Notes: generated from the sequence alone by a model not told the origin. 10,993 nucleotides of DNA from Anaerolineaceae bacterium (GCA_003524305.1 DQHW01000033.1:116051-127043); one strand, 5' to 3'; numbered from the stretch's first letter, positions 1 through 7,070 are shown. Program-made: numbers and translations.

Positions 1-1724
1 CGCTGCATGGTGGCTTTATCGGCGACACTGCCTAATTCTTTCAGGTAGGCGTCTTTTTCGGCCTCCACATAAACGTATTTAACCGTTTGGCGATGAGCAA
101 TGCGATAGAGCGGTGGCTGGGCAATATAAATGTGGCCTTGCTCAATCAGCGGTTTCATATAACGGAAGAACAAGGTAAGCAACAGGGTGCGGATATGCGA
201 TCCATCGACGTCAGCATCGGTCATGATGATGATGCGGCCGTAACGCAGGTTTTTGACATCAAAGTTATCGCCAATGCCTGTACCGAATGCCGAGATCATA
301 GATTTGATCTCTTCATTGCCGAGCATTTTATCCAGGCGGGCGCGTTCGGTGTTGAGGATCTTGCCCCGCAGCGGAAGGATGGCCTGGAAGTGACGGTCAC
401 GGCCCATTTTGGCCGAGCCGCCTGCCGAATTACCTTCCACGATGTAGATTTCAGTTTTAGTGCTGTCGCGTTCAGAGCAATCTGCCAGTTTACCGGGCAA
501 GGTGAGGCTTTCAAGCGCCGACTTGCGGATGACGAGGTCGCGGGCTTTGCGGGCTGCATCACGTGCACGGGCCGAGGTCAGACATTTTGAGATGATGGCT
601 TTAGCAGCCGCCGGGTTTTCATCGAGAAAGCTGGCTAGAGCTTCGCCAACAACCTGCTGCACATAGGTGGCAACCTCGGGGTTCATCAGCTTAACTTTGG
701 TCTGACTTTCAAACTGCGGATCAGGGTGTTTGATGCTGACGATGGCGGTCATGCCTTCACGGGTATCATCACCGCTGAAGTTGGGATCAACATCTTTGAG
801 CAGCTTGGTGCGCTTGGCATAATCATTCACCACACGGGTGACTGCCGTTCGCAGGCCGGTCATGTGCGTGCCGCCGTCAATGGTATTGATGGTGTTGGCG
901 AAAGAGTAAACCGCTTCGCTGTAGGCGTCTGTATATTGCAGGGCGATTTCTATGCCGATGTTGTCAATTTCTTTTTCAACGTAGAAGACGGGGTGCAGCA
1001 CTTCACGGTTTTTGTTCATATAGCGCACAAAAGAGGTGATGCCGCCTTCAAACAGGAAGGTGATTTCACGTTCTGGCGGTCGGTTGTCTACCAACTTGAT
1101 TGTGACATTGCGGGTGACAAAAGCCATCTCTCTAAAACGAGCTACCAGCGTGTCAAATTTGTAATCGAGACCTTCTTCTTTGAATATCTCGCGGTCAAAC
1201 TTAAAGGTGACATTGGTGCCGCTCTGTTTTGGATCGCACTTGCCGATCATCTTGACGGGTTCCATGGGGATGCCGCGCTCATAGCGTTGGAAATGAACCT
1301 GTCCATCAAGGTAGACACGCACTTCGCACCATTCTGAAAGCGCATTAACCGCCGAGACGCCAACACCGTGCAAACCGCCCGAAACCTTGTAGGCTGAATG
1401 TCCGAACTTGCCGCCAGCATGCAAAATGGTCATGACCACTTCAAGCGCTGATTTTTTCTTTTCAGGGTGGATATCCACGGGGATGCCGCGGCCGTTGTCA
1501 ATGACGCTGACACTGCTGTCGGCATTAATGATCACTTCGATGCGGTTACATACACCAGCCAGTGCTTCATCAATGGCATTATCTACAACTTCGTAGACCA
1601 GGTGGTGGAGAGCTTTGAGGTCCGTGCCACCCACGTACATGCCGGGACGGCGGCGGACTGCTTCGAGCCCTTCAAGTACCTGAATATCTTTAGCGCCGTA
1701 AGAGGATGGATTATCGTTGCTCAA
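1..1724 (-). CDS. gyrB: DNA gyrase subunit B (3' end outside window)
   Basis: ATPase subunit of the type II topoisomerase that introduces negative supercoils into DNA, working in the cytoplasm as GyrA2GyrB2. The 574 visible residues contain the GHKL ATPase domain (Asn49 and Asp52 in VVDNAIDE, NGRGIP at 77-82, GGLHGVGVSAVNALS near 116-130), the transducer with the QTK loop at 341-343, and the Toprim domain (catalytic Glu430 in VEGNSAGGSA, metal-binding DxDxD at 503-507, PLRGKILN at 451-458). GyrB of the short type is about 640 residues, so some 65 are probably missing past the left edge. The TTG start at 1724 is chosen because GGAGG (1737-1733) stands 8 bases before it and the GHKL domain begins normally after it; no in-frame ATG fits as well. 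The start overlaps the upstream membrane gene by 14 bases. An Asn replaces the usual Asp in EGDSAGG. ParE is the alternative, but the Toprim sequence reads more like GyrB. Confidence 0.95.
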   Translation of the reverse strand, partial: MSNDNPSSYGAKDIQVLEGLEAVRRRPGMYVGGTDLKALHHLVYEVVDNAIDEALAGVCNRIEVIINADSSVSVIDNGRGIPVDIHPEKKKSALEVVMTILHAGGKFGHSAYKVSGGLHGVGVSAVNALSEWCEVRVYLDGQVHFQRYERGIPMEPVKMIGKCDPKQSGTNVTFKFDREIFKEEGLDYKFDTLVARFREMAFVTRNVTIKLVDNRPPEREITFLFEGGITSFVRYMNKNREVLHPVFYVEKEIDNIGIEIALQYTDAYSEAVYSFANTINTIDGGTHMTGLRTAVTRVVNDYAKRTKLLKDVDPNFSGDDTREGMTAIVSIKHPDPQFESQTKVKLMNPEVATYVQQVVGEALASFLDENPAAAKAIISKCLTSARARDAARKARDLVIRKSALESLTLPGKLADCSERDSTKTEIYIVEGNSAGGSAKMGRDRHFQAILPLRGKILNTERARLDKMLGNEEIKSMISAFGTGIGDNFDVKNLRYGRIIIMTDADVDGSHIRTLLLTLFFRYMKPLIEQGHIYIAQPPLYRIAHRQTVKYVYVEAEKDAYLKELGSVADKATMQ

Positions 1725-2742
1725 GGGTGGTGCCTCCGTTTTCTTGTTGCATTTTTGTGGCTTCAGCCATTTTTTGCAGGTTATCTTGCATCCATTTTAA
1801 ACCTTCGCGGTAATAAATGAAACTGGCTGCCAGTAATCCGGTAATAATGAACGCGTGTCCGCTGATGCCAATCATGGTCATCCACGAATTTGGATCAGGG
1901 AGCGTCCACAACATATTCAAACCTTCGCTGATTAAAATGCTGGTCATCACGAACATTCCGGTGCCTGGCAGGAATAATCTCACCAAACGCACGGAGATTA
2001 ACATGGAGGGCAGCGCTTTTTGTTTCAGCACAAAAACACCGTGTGGTGAGAAAACCAGGGGCATCAACAGCCATAACAGCATGAATGCCGCCACCAGCAT
2101 GAAGAACTGTCCGATTCCAGGGTTGATCAATGAAAGGATCGAAAGCAGCATCAAAAGTGGTACTGCGATCAAAATTAGCAAAATAAGCATCAAGCAAAAC
2201 ATGATCAAGCTTTGCATGTAAGCCGAGAACACATCTTTCAAGCTCATCTTGCCTGCTTCTGGAGCAGTCACCTGTGAAACGAGGATGAAGTAGATACTGC
2301 CTAAAAGGAATCCAACCAATAGAAGGATGCCCAGGACAATAAATACCCAGTTGACCGTTGGAAGTTCATAAGAGATGCCAGGTCCAAGCGGTGAAGTGAG
2401 AGGCGACTGGCGAGCAATAATGCTCGGAATACCGATTGGAAGTGTGCGCACCATGGAAGTCAGGTTAAATTGGTTGATCAATTGATCCCAAAGAGCCTGG
2501 TAGGTTTGGGCAGTCGGCAGCATTTCAGGCGGACTGATTTTGAGCACATTTTGAGTCATAGTCTTAATGAAGGGCATTAAAAGCATTTTTAGTTTGATCT
2601 TTGGCCCCAACCAGAGCACAACATCCATGACAACAGGAAAGAGAATCAGATACCAATGGTTGGCAATGGTATTAAATCCCTTGAGCAATGTGGGGAACAA
2701 TTTGGGAGGCGTTCCAGTAAGTGTAACGTTCGATTTTTCCAT
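1711..2742 (-). CDS. Multi-pass membrane protein of unknown function upstream of gyrB
   Basis: I do not recognise this family. The 343-residue product is strongly hydrophobic, with about six likely membrane segments (roughly 29-46, 131-157, 176-204, 211-231, 257-275 and 290-312). A large, probably extracytoplasmic or amphipathic region lies between the first two (about 47-130), and the C-terminal tail is charged and Gln-rich. There is no recognisable catalytic motif. Start: ATG at 2742 is preferred. A further in-frame extension to 2844 would run into the divergent gene's start and adds a hydrophilic N terminus unlike a membrane protein. No good ribosome site precedes 2742, but an extended -10-like TGGTAAAAT lies just upstream, so the transcript may have almost no leader. 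The stop overlaps the gyrB start by 14 bases and the gyrB ribosome site lies inside this gene, so translation of the two is probably coupled. Confidence 0.8.
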   Translation of the reverse strand: MEKSNVTLTGTPPKLFPTLLKGFNTIANHWYLILFPVVMDVVLWLGPKIKLKMLLMPFIKTMTQNVLKISPPEMLPTAQTYQALWDQLINQFNLTSMVRTLPIGIPSIIARQSPLTSPLGPGISYELPTVNWVFIVLGILLLVGFLLGSIYFILVSQVTAPEAGKMSLKDVFSAYMQSLIMFCLMLILLILIAVPLLMLLSILSLINPGIGQFFMLVAAFMLLWLLMPLVFSPHGVFVLKQKALPSMLISVRLVRLFLPGTGMFVMTSILISEGLNMLWTLPDPNSWMTMIGISGHAFIITGLLAASFIYYREGLKWMQDNLQKMAEATKMQQENGGTTLEQR

Positions 2743-2752
2743 ACAATCTATA

Positions 2753-2758
2753 ATTTTA
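2753..2758 (-). promoter_or_regulatory. Possible -10 element (TAAAAT, extended TGG) for the membrane protein-gyrB operon
   Basis: On the minus strand TGG-TAAAAT matches an extended -10 (TGn before the hexamer). A start about 7 bases downstream would leave only about 4 bases before the ATG at 2742. No good -35 is visible, which is tolerable for an extended -10. Prediction only. Confidence 0.35.
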
Positions 2759-2820
2759 CCATAAATGGCCTTTGAGGCGTTGATTTTTGGATGATATGTT
2801 CTAATTTTAACTTCATCAGG

Positions 2821-2826
2821 TAAAAT
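2821..2826 (+). promoter_or_regulatory. Possible -10 element for the rightward operon; implies a leaderless mRNA
   Basis: TAAAAT ends 6 bases before the GTG start at 2833, so a transcript starting at the usual distance would begin at or next to the start codon. No convincing -35 or Shine-Dalgarno sequence is seen. An upstream TTGATT near 2780 with a poor TAATTT could be an alternative promoter. Confidence 0.3.
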
Positions 2827-2832
2827 AGAGGT

Positions 2833-3639
2833 GTGAAAGAACACGAAACTTTACCCAGTATTGATCATTTAAGTGTGGTGACGGCGACGATCTTGTTGGC
2901 GTATGCCTTGACCGCCTTTATTAACTTTCCCACACGCTCGTTTGATTTGCAGTTGCCGGGTTTCTTGCTCACCATCAACATCAACTTCATGACCATCATT
3001 TCTGTGGTGGTTGGGCTGCTGGCAGCGGCCGGGGCGGATTGGTTGATCGGCGCCCATCCGGGTCTTGGCGGTGGCAGACGATTTCATCACTGGCTCATCC
3101 CGGCCTTTACAGCCCTGGTGATCAGCGTTCCGCTTAATAATTTGCAGGTCAGCGCTTCGTGGTGGGTTGTTTTGTCTTTGGGAGCCTTGCTGTTGACGGC
3201 TGTCATGATCGCCGAATATATTTCTGTGGATCCGGGAGACTTGCGCTTTCCGATTGCCAGGGTGAGTTTAAGCGCCATGTCTTACGCGCTTCTACTGGTG
3301 CTTTTGATCGCCGTACGCGGATCTGGTCTCAGGCTTTATATTGTGCTGCTCGCCATCCTGCCGGCAGTTGCCGTGGTAACGGCGAAGACGTTGCATCTCA
3401 GGCTTGGCGGTTGGAACCTGGCCTGGACGGCCGGAATCAGTCTATTCGTGACACAGCTCGCCACGGGCTTGTTTTACCTGCCCTTGCGACCGATCCAATT
3501 TGGGTTGGTGTTGTTAGGTGTCACATACGGTTTGATCAACCTAGCCGGAGGAATTGAAGAAAAACGACCTGGCAGCCTGATCTGGATTGAACCGACAATA
3601 TTGATAATCATTTTCTTCGTTTTGGCCATACTTATTTAA
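2833..3639 (+). CDS. Integral membrane protein of unknown function, about nine helices
   Basis: I do not recognise a named family. The 268-residue product is almost entirely hydrophobic, with likely membrane segments near 13-32, 50-66, 85-102, 108-130, 142-161, 167-186, 196-215, 222-239 and 251-268. A Gly-rich loop (GAHPGLGGGRRFHHW, 73-87) is the only long polar stretch near the middle, and short Arg-containing loops elsewhere (GDLRFPIAR near 135-143) look cytoplasmic. There is no signal peptide beyond the first helix and no catalytic motif. The GTG at 2833 is the only start that keeps the first helix intact; it has no clear ribosome site and may be leaderless. It is divergent from the gyrB-side operon and 64 bases upstream of the PlsY-type gene on the same strand, so the two may be co-transcribed. 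A role in the envelope or in lipid metabolism is a guess from that neighbour. Confidence 0.8.
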   Translation: MKEHETLPSIDHLSVVTATILLAYALTAFINFPTRSFDLQLPGFLLTININFMTIISVVVGLLAAAGADWLIGAHPGLGGGRRFHHWLIPAFTALVISVPLNNLQVSASWWVVLSLGALLLTAVMIAEYISVDPGDLRFPIARVSLSAMSYALLLVLLIAVRGSGLRLYIVLLAILPAVAVVTAKTLHLRLGGWNLAWTAGISLFVTQLATGLFYLPLRPIQFGLVLLGVTYGLINLAGGIEEKRPGSLIWIEPTILIIIFFVLAILI

Positions 3640-3703
3640 AAGAAAAGAGCATCCGTATTGCGAGGACGGTGTTAGTATTAATGTATCTTAACGGAGAGAA
3701 AAC

Positions 3704-4384
3704 ATGGCATTAAAAGTTCTGGTAATTTTGGTTTTAGCCTACCTGATTGGATCCATCCCCATCGGATGGTTGATCGTCAAGATTTTTAAAGGCACCGATG
3801 TGCGAACCCTTGGAAGCGGCAGGGTGGGCGGCACGAATGTGATGCGCGCAGCAGGTTTTTTGGCAGGTCTGTTTACTGCATTAGGTGATGCCGGCAAGGG
3901 CATCCTGGCAGGGTTTGTCGCAGCATCCATTCTGCCCACGAGCATGTGGGTCAAAATCATTGCAGTCATCCTGGCCGTAGTCGGTCAGATCTTCTCAGTC
4001 TTCCTGATGGAAAAGACTTCAGAGGGCAAGTGGGTCTTAAAGGGCGGAGCAGGCGGTTCAACAACTTTAGGCGGCGCGATTGCACTTGTGCCCTATAGCT
4101 GGATGATCATTTTGCCTTTGATTGTGCTGGTTTATCTCGGCATCGGTTATGCTTCGATAACAACGATCAGCATTGCCTTTTTCTCGTTAATTTTGTTTGG
4201 CTACGAAGCAGCCGCAGGTTTGGGCCCGTGGGAGTTTGTGTTCTACGGCGCTGCAACCCTGGTTATCGTGCTTTACGCGCTGCGTCCGAACCTCAAACGC
4301 CTTGCGGAAGGCACCGAACGCGCCGTTGGGCTGCGGGCTTTATTTGAGAAGAAATTCAAGCAAAAGCAATCACAAGAACAATAA
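3704..4384 (+). CDS. plsY: PlsY-type acyl-phosphate:glycerol-3-phosphate acyltransferase, divergent
   Basis: Family role: membrane enzyme moving an acyl group from acyl-phosphate to glycerol-3-phosphate, giving lysophosphatidic acid, the first step of phospholipid synthesis. The 226-residue protein shows the PlsY layout: first helix with AYLIGSIPIGWL (12-23), motif 1 GSGRVGGTN..R (37-48, with Ser38 and Arg48), DAGKG (62-66), motif 2 KGGAGGSTTLGG (113-124), and motif 3 PNLKRLAEGTE (195-205, with Asn196, Arg199 and Glu205). Departures: SGN becomes SGR; the His of the usual GH after the third helix is Gln95; the second Lys of KGGK is Ala116; the His three residues before Asn196 is Leu193; and about eight residues are inserted before motif 2. 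It may be a paralogue with changed activity. Start ATG 3704 has GGAGAG (3693-3698) at good spacing. It ends just before a strong terminator. Confidence 0.85.
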   Translation: MALKVLVILVLAYLIGSIPIGWLIVKIFKGTDVRTLGSGRVGGTNVMRAAGFLAGLFTALGDAGKGILAGFVAASILPTSMWVKIIAVILAVVGQIFSVFLMEKTSEGKWVLKGGAGGSTTLGGAIALVPYSWMIILPLIVLVYLGIGYASITTISIAFFSLILFGYEAAAGLGPWEFVFYGAATLVIVLYALRPNLKRLAEGTERAVGLRALFEKKFKQKQSQEQ

Positions 4385-4390
4385 AAAATA

Positions 4391-4412
4391 AACCGGCCTT
4401 TTTTGGCCGGTT
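4391..4412. terminator. Bidirectional hairpin terminator between convergent genes
   Basis: An 8-bp perfect stem (AACCGGCC and GGCCGGTT) encloses a six-T loop. Rightward it is followed by TTCT; leftward it is followed by a T-rich run ending the metallo-hydrolase transcript. It lies 6 bases after the plsY stop and 5 bases beyond the stop of the convergent gene, so it can serve both. Confidence 0.85.
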
Positions 4413-4417
4413 TTCTA

Positions 4418-5260
4418 TTAGTTGTTTTCGACTTCATCCGAGAGGTGATTGTAAACGTGCATTACGTTGCGTTTGTGAAGCTCGATCCCAAGGCCGGTGA
4501 GCACTACCCGGTTTTTGCCGCAGGATTCAATATCAATCTCGGCCAGGGCTTCCATGGGTTCGCGTTTCTTTGCCGCAGCTTTGACGGCTTTGCGTAAAGT
4601 GGTCAAGTAGGCCACATTCTCACGGGTGGCTTCTTCGATCTCGCCGCGCAGGATGATATCTCCGTGGCCCTGGATGATGTTTTCGAGACCCATTTTGCCA
4701 ATGCGTTTGATCGTGGTCAGCAACTCTTCTTCATTTCCATCCACCATGTAGGGGATGGGCATGAAAGCATCTCCTGCGAAAAGCACGCGGTCTTCTTCAA
4801 CCAATACCGAAATGGAATCAGAGGAGTGGCCGGGGGTGAGGGTCATGATCAGATTTTTCTTGCCCACGCGCAGCGAAAGCGATCCTTCGGTGAAAGTCAT
4901 CTGCGGATCGACCAGTTTGACCGGTTTGAAAATTGCATTTTGTTTCTTGGCAGATTCGAGTGAAGCCAGACCTTTTTGAAGCATCATCGTGTGCCCAAGA
5001 GAATGAGCGATCACCGTGGCGCCGGGGAAGAAGCAGTTGCCCCAGGAGTGATCCGCGTGATAATGGGTATTAATCACGTATTTAACCGGAACGCCGAGTT
5101 GTTCTTCAATAAAACTGCGCATTTCAAGTGATTCGTCAGGCAAGGCCAGGGTATCAATCACAACAGCCCAATTCGGACCGGTGATCGCTCCGGCGGTTAC
5201 CTGAGCGTAAATTTCGCTCTGGAACCAGTAAACATTATCCGATACACGTTCATGATGCAT
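4418..5260 (-). CDS. Metallo-beta-lactamase-fold hydrolase
   Basis: Cytoplasmic (no signal peptide) zinc hydrolase of the metallo-beta-lactamase superfamily; substrate unknown. The 280 residues carry the full metal site: THYHADH (His66, His68, Asp70, His71), His145 in TPGHSSDS, Asp164 in FAGDAF, and His199 in QGHGD. The N-terminal part (about 10-40) gives the first beta strands, and the tail (about 205-280) is mostly helical and charged. The motif set fits glyoxalase II, SoxH-like and quinoprotein-relay-like MBL proteins, so a thioester, lactone or phosphoester substrate is possible. ATG at 5260 is chosen over an in-frame TTG at 5266 because GAAGGA ends 8 bases before the ATG and only 2 before the TTG. 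A good promoter lies 40-75 bases upstream, suggesting a single-gene transcript ending at the 4391-4412 hairpin. Confidence 0.88.
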   Translation of the reverse strand: MHHERVSDNVYWFQSEIYAQVTAGAITGPNWAVVIDTLALPDESLEMRSFIEEQLGVPVKYVINTHYHADHSWGNCFFPGATVIAHSLGHTMMLQKGLASLESAKKQNAIFKPVKLVDPQMTFTEGSLSLRVGKKNLIMTLTPGHSSDSISVLVEEDRVLFAGDAFMPIPYMVDGNEEELLTTIKRIGKMGLENIIQGHGDIILRGEIEEATRENVAYLTTLRKAVKAAAKKREPMEALAEIDIESCGKNRVVLTGLGIELHKRNVMHVYNHLSDEVENN

Positions 5261-5307
5261 CCGCAAAATCCTTCAATATATAATTTTTCCGTGAACTACA
5301 AGAGATT

Positions 5308-5336
5308 AGAATAGCACATATCAAGACAAAAGTCAA
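5308..5336 (-). promoter_or_regulatory. Sigma-70-type promoter of the metallo-hydrolase gene
   Basis: Minus strand: TTGACT (5336-5331), a 17-base spacer, then TATTCT (5313-5308) preceded by TGC, an extended -10. The expected transcript start near 5301 gives a leader of about 40 bases that contains the GAAGGA ribosome site. Confidence 0.65.
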
Positions 5337-5430
5337 AAAATCGGCATAACCCTGCATAATTGAATCCATTATTGCTGATTTGACCGGGGATTACAAGAAA
5401 TTTTGCATAAATTCTTCTAATATAAGACAC

Positions 5431-5464
5431 AGCCCCCGAAGTCTTTTTCCAGACTTCGGGGGCT
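5431..5464. terminator. GC-rich 14-bp perfect hairpin, possible terminator of the VOC transcript
   Basis: The arms at 5431-5444 and 5451-5464 are exact reverse complements (AGCCCCCGAAGTCT with its complement) around a six-base loop. It sits downstream of the leftward VOC gene and upstream of the hydrolase promoter, where a terminator is expected. No T-run follows on either strand, so intrinsic termination is uncertain; it may be a dispersed palindrome. Confidence 0.5.
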
Positions 5465-5549
5465 TGCACTATTCGAGTAGGGTAGACAAGTGAAATTATT
5501 AATCAAATCTATGCATTTTGTGTTGTTTTTTATCCTGTGTTTAGGGCAA

Positions 5550-5581
5550 GAATCCGAAATCGATAAGCAGATTTCGGATTC
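5550..5581. repeat. 12-bp perfect inverted repeat with an 8-base loop
   Basis: GAATCCGAAATC (5550-5561) and its exact complement GATTTCGGATTC (5570-5581) flank GATAAGCA. It lies 34 bases beyond the stop of the leftward VOC gene. No T-tract follows, so it is either a non-canonical terminator or a repeat. Confidence 0.6.
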
Positions 5582-5614
5582 TATGAAATCTGCAAGGGAA
5601 CGGGGATTGGTGAG

Positions 5615-6034
5615 CTAATTTTTCGTCGCCAGCGGGTGGTCGGGATTGAGCTGCAGCAGATCCCATAAGTTGCCATAGAGGTCTTCAAAGACGGCCACGG
5701 TGCCGTAAGATTCCACCTTGGGCGGACGGATGAACTTGATACCTCTTTCAACCATTTCGTTGTAGTCGCGCCAGAAGTCATCAGAGTTGAGAAAGAGAAA
5801 GACCCTTCCGCCGGCCTGGTTACCGATGAAGGTCTCCTGCTCAGGTTTGGAGGCGCGGGCCAGCAGCAGGGTGCTGCCGCTCGAGTTGGGCGGTGCCACC
5901 ACCACCCAACGTTTTTCCTGCTCGGGTTGGTAGGTGTCTTCTATTAAAGTAAAGTGCAGCTTTTGGGTGTAAAAAGCGATGGCTTCGTCATAATCCCTGA
6001 CGACCAGGGCGATGTGCACGATGGATTGTTTCAT
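5615..6034 (-). CDS. VOC-superfamily (glyoxalase/bleomycin-resistance fold) protein
   Basis: A 139-residue protein with the paired beta-alpha-beta-beta-beta layout of the vicinal-oxygen-chelate fold: a first half from IVHIALVVRDYDEAIAFYTQKL (5-26) and a second half from about 77, ending in FEDLYGNLWDLLQ (116-128), the typical C-terminal strand. His7 is at the usual first metal-ligand position, but the last ligand is Asp125 rather than Glu, and the two middle ligand positions appear to be non-ligand residues. It is therefore probably not a classical glyoxalase I; ligand binding, sequestration resistance or another isomerase-type role is possible. ATG at 6034 is preferred over the in-frame ATG at 6073 because GGAG stands about 7 bases before it, and because the longer version would begin inside a repeat palindrome. 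It may be read through from the alpha/beta hydrolase 58 bases upstream. Confidence 0.82.
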   Translation of the reverse strand: MKQSIVHIALVVRDYDEAIAFYTQKLHFTLIEDTYQPEQEKRWVVVAPPNSSGSTLLLARASKPEQETFIGNQAGGRVFLFLNSDDFWRDYNEMVERGIKFIRPPKVESYGTVAVFEDLYGNLWDLLQLNPDHPLATKN

Positions 6035-6058
6035 GTAATTCTCCGATGAGGGATTAAG

Positions 6059-6086
6059 GTAAGGGCAATTCATGAATTGCCCTTAC
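6059..6086. repeat. 28-bp perfect palindrome between VOC and alpha/beta hydrolase genes
   Basis: The sequence reads the same on both strands from 6059 to 6086: arm GTAAGGGCAATTCA and its complement, centred on CATG, with no unpaired loop. Its place between two same-strand genes and its form (GTA-GGGC...GCCC-TAC ends) resemble dispersed palindromes common between genes in some bacteria. No T-tract follows, so it is not a normal terminator. The VOC ribosome site lies just downstream. Confidence 0.75.
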
Positions 6087-6092
6087 AAAATA

Positions 6093-6905
6093 CTACATTC
6101 TCTCCAACCACTCTCTGACCAGCGCGTGGAAAACGACATCCTGTTCGATTTGCATATTATGACCCGCTTTGTCGAGCACCACAAAACTGGCGCGCGGAAA
6201 ATTCTCAAGCAGGTTCCACTGATCTCTGTAGCCCACCACGTGATCTTGCCGCCCCATGACCATCAGCGAGGGTTTCGCGAAGGGTGCATCCAGTTTATCC
6301 ACATCAAAAGAGTAGGGCACGTGTTGGCTCAGCACTTTTTCAAGGAATTCGGTGTCGGCAAGCTTGAGACCGGGGATGACATCCTCTTTGAATTTCTGCC
6401 ACACACGCCGGGTTTGCACAACATTGATGCCGGTGAAAAACTTCTGGTCTTCTTCAGACAGGCTGTTGACGAAGGCTTCATCCTTTTCGATGATCTGAAA
6501 GGCCGGGGCGTGTTCAAGACGGGTGCTTTGATCTGCAACCGGGCAAATCAGCAGCATGCCCTCCACCTGTTCAGGGCGCTTCTTGACCACGCCTCGCGCC
6601 AGGTATCCGCCGTAAGATTCGCCGGCTATGGCAAACTGCTGGCCGGGGAGCACGCCGTCGATGAAGGCTAGCACCACTTCAAGCATGGCATCGCTGCCGT
6701 CAATCCAAGATGCACCGGGGGTCTGCCCCATGCCGGGCAGGTCAAAGTAGATGCGCTGCCAGGGCGCGTCGAGGGTTTGAAAGACCGGTTCGAGGCAGCC
6801 TTTCATCAGACGGTGATCGGGGCTCCATCCGTGGATGGTGAGCAGCGGGCGGCCTGATCCGATCACTTCATAATAAATGGGGATATCGCGATAAGTAAAT
6901 ATCAT
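6093..6905 (-). CDS. Alpha/beta-hydrolase fold protein
   Basis: A 270-residue serine hydrolase of the alpha/beta fold; substrate unknown (esterase, lipase, haloalkane-dehalogenase-like or C-C hydrolase are all possible). Visible motifs: oxyanion-hole HGW at 25-27 after the strand PLLTI; FDLPGMGQTPG (54-64), the loop after strand 4; nucleophile elbow GESYGG with Ser97; acid Asp221 in GRQDHVVG; and His249 in DKAGHNMQIEQ. A helical cap region spans about 125-205. The nucleophile is Ser, so dehalogenase activity (Asp nucleophile) is excluded. There is no signal peptide, so it is cytoplasmic. The ATG at 6905 follows AGAAGG by 9 bases. A TTGCCT-17-TATAAT promoter lies just upstream. The gene may be co-transcribed with the VOC gene, from which it is separated by a palindrome. 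Confidence 0.88.
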   Translation of the reverse strand: MIFTYRDIPIYYEVIGSGRPLLTIHGWSPDHRLMKGCLEPVFQTLDAPWQRIYFDLPGMGQTPGASWIDGSDAMLEVVLAFIDGVLPGQQFAIAGESYGGYLARGVVKKRPEQVEGMLLICPVADQSTRLEHAPAFQIIEKDEAFVNSLSEEDQKFFTGINVVQTRRVWQKFKEDVIPGLKLADTEFLEKVLSQHVPYSFDVDKLDAPFAKPSLMVMGRQDHVVGYRDQWNLLENFPRASFVVLDKAGHNMQIEQDVVFHALVREWLERM

Positions 6906-6934
6906 AATGACCTGCCTTCTGAATTATTAAGGAT

Positions 6935-6963
6935 ATTATAGAACTAATTTTCCAGAAAGGCAA
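6935..6963 (-). promoter_or_regulatory. Sigma-70-type promoter of the alpha/beta hydrolase gene
   Basis: Minus strand: TTGCCT (6963-6958), 17 bases, TATAAT (6940-6935). The transcript start would be near 6928, giving a leader of about 23 bases with the AGAAGG ribosome site. Confidence 0.65.
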
Positions 6964-6974
6964 CCGGTTAGAAA

Positions 6975-7010
6975 AAACCGGGAATCTTGGTTTTTTCAGA
7001 TTCCCGGTTT
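6975..7010. repeat. CCGGG-type hairpin 1 of a local cluster
   Basis: A 13-bp perfect stem, AAACCGGGAATCT (6975-6987) with its complement at 6998-7010 and a T-rich 10-base loop. It is followed by CTAGGGTTAAAT, shared with hairpin 2. It lies just upstream of the hydrolase promoter and could also insulate it from upstream transcription. Confidence 0.7.
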
Positions 7011-7070
7011 CTAGGGTTAAATTAAATCAAAATACCACGCAAATCAATAAATTGTTAAATTGATCAAAAG

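Larger units (their letters stand above)
5267..5614. other. Intergenic region with a promoter and two strong hairpins
   Basis: This stretch lies between the metallo-hydrolase start and the VOC gene stop. It holds the hydrolase promoter (5308-5336), a 14-bp hairpin (5431-5464), a 12-bp hairpin (5550-5581), and a doubtful 42-codon rightward reading frame (5490-5618) with a hydrophobic N terminus. No RNA gene is recognised. Confidence 0.6.

Noticed and set aside
87..1820. Long rightward reading frames opposite gyrB (for example 87-590 and 726-1337)
   Set aside because: They lie antisense to a clear gyrB, lack family motifs and are explained by its codon bias.
2743..2844. N-terminal extension of the gyrB-side membrane protein to 2844
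   Set aside because: It would overlap the divergent gene's start and both putative -10 elements, and adds a hydrophilic stretch without a ribosome site.
6072..6671. Rightward 199-codon frame opposite the alpha/beta hydrolase
   Set aside because: Antisense to a gene with a full catalytic triad; it starts inside the 28-bp palindrome and has no ribosome site.
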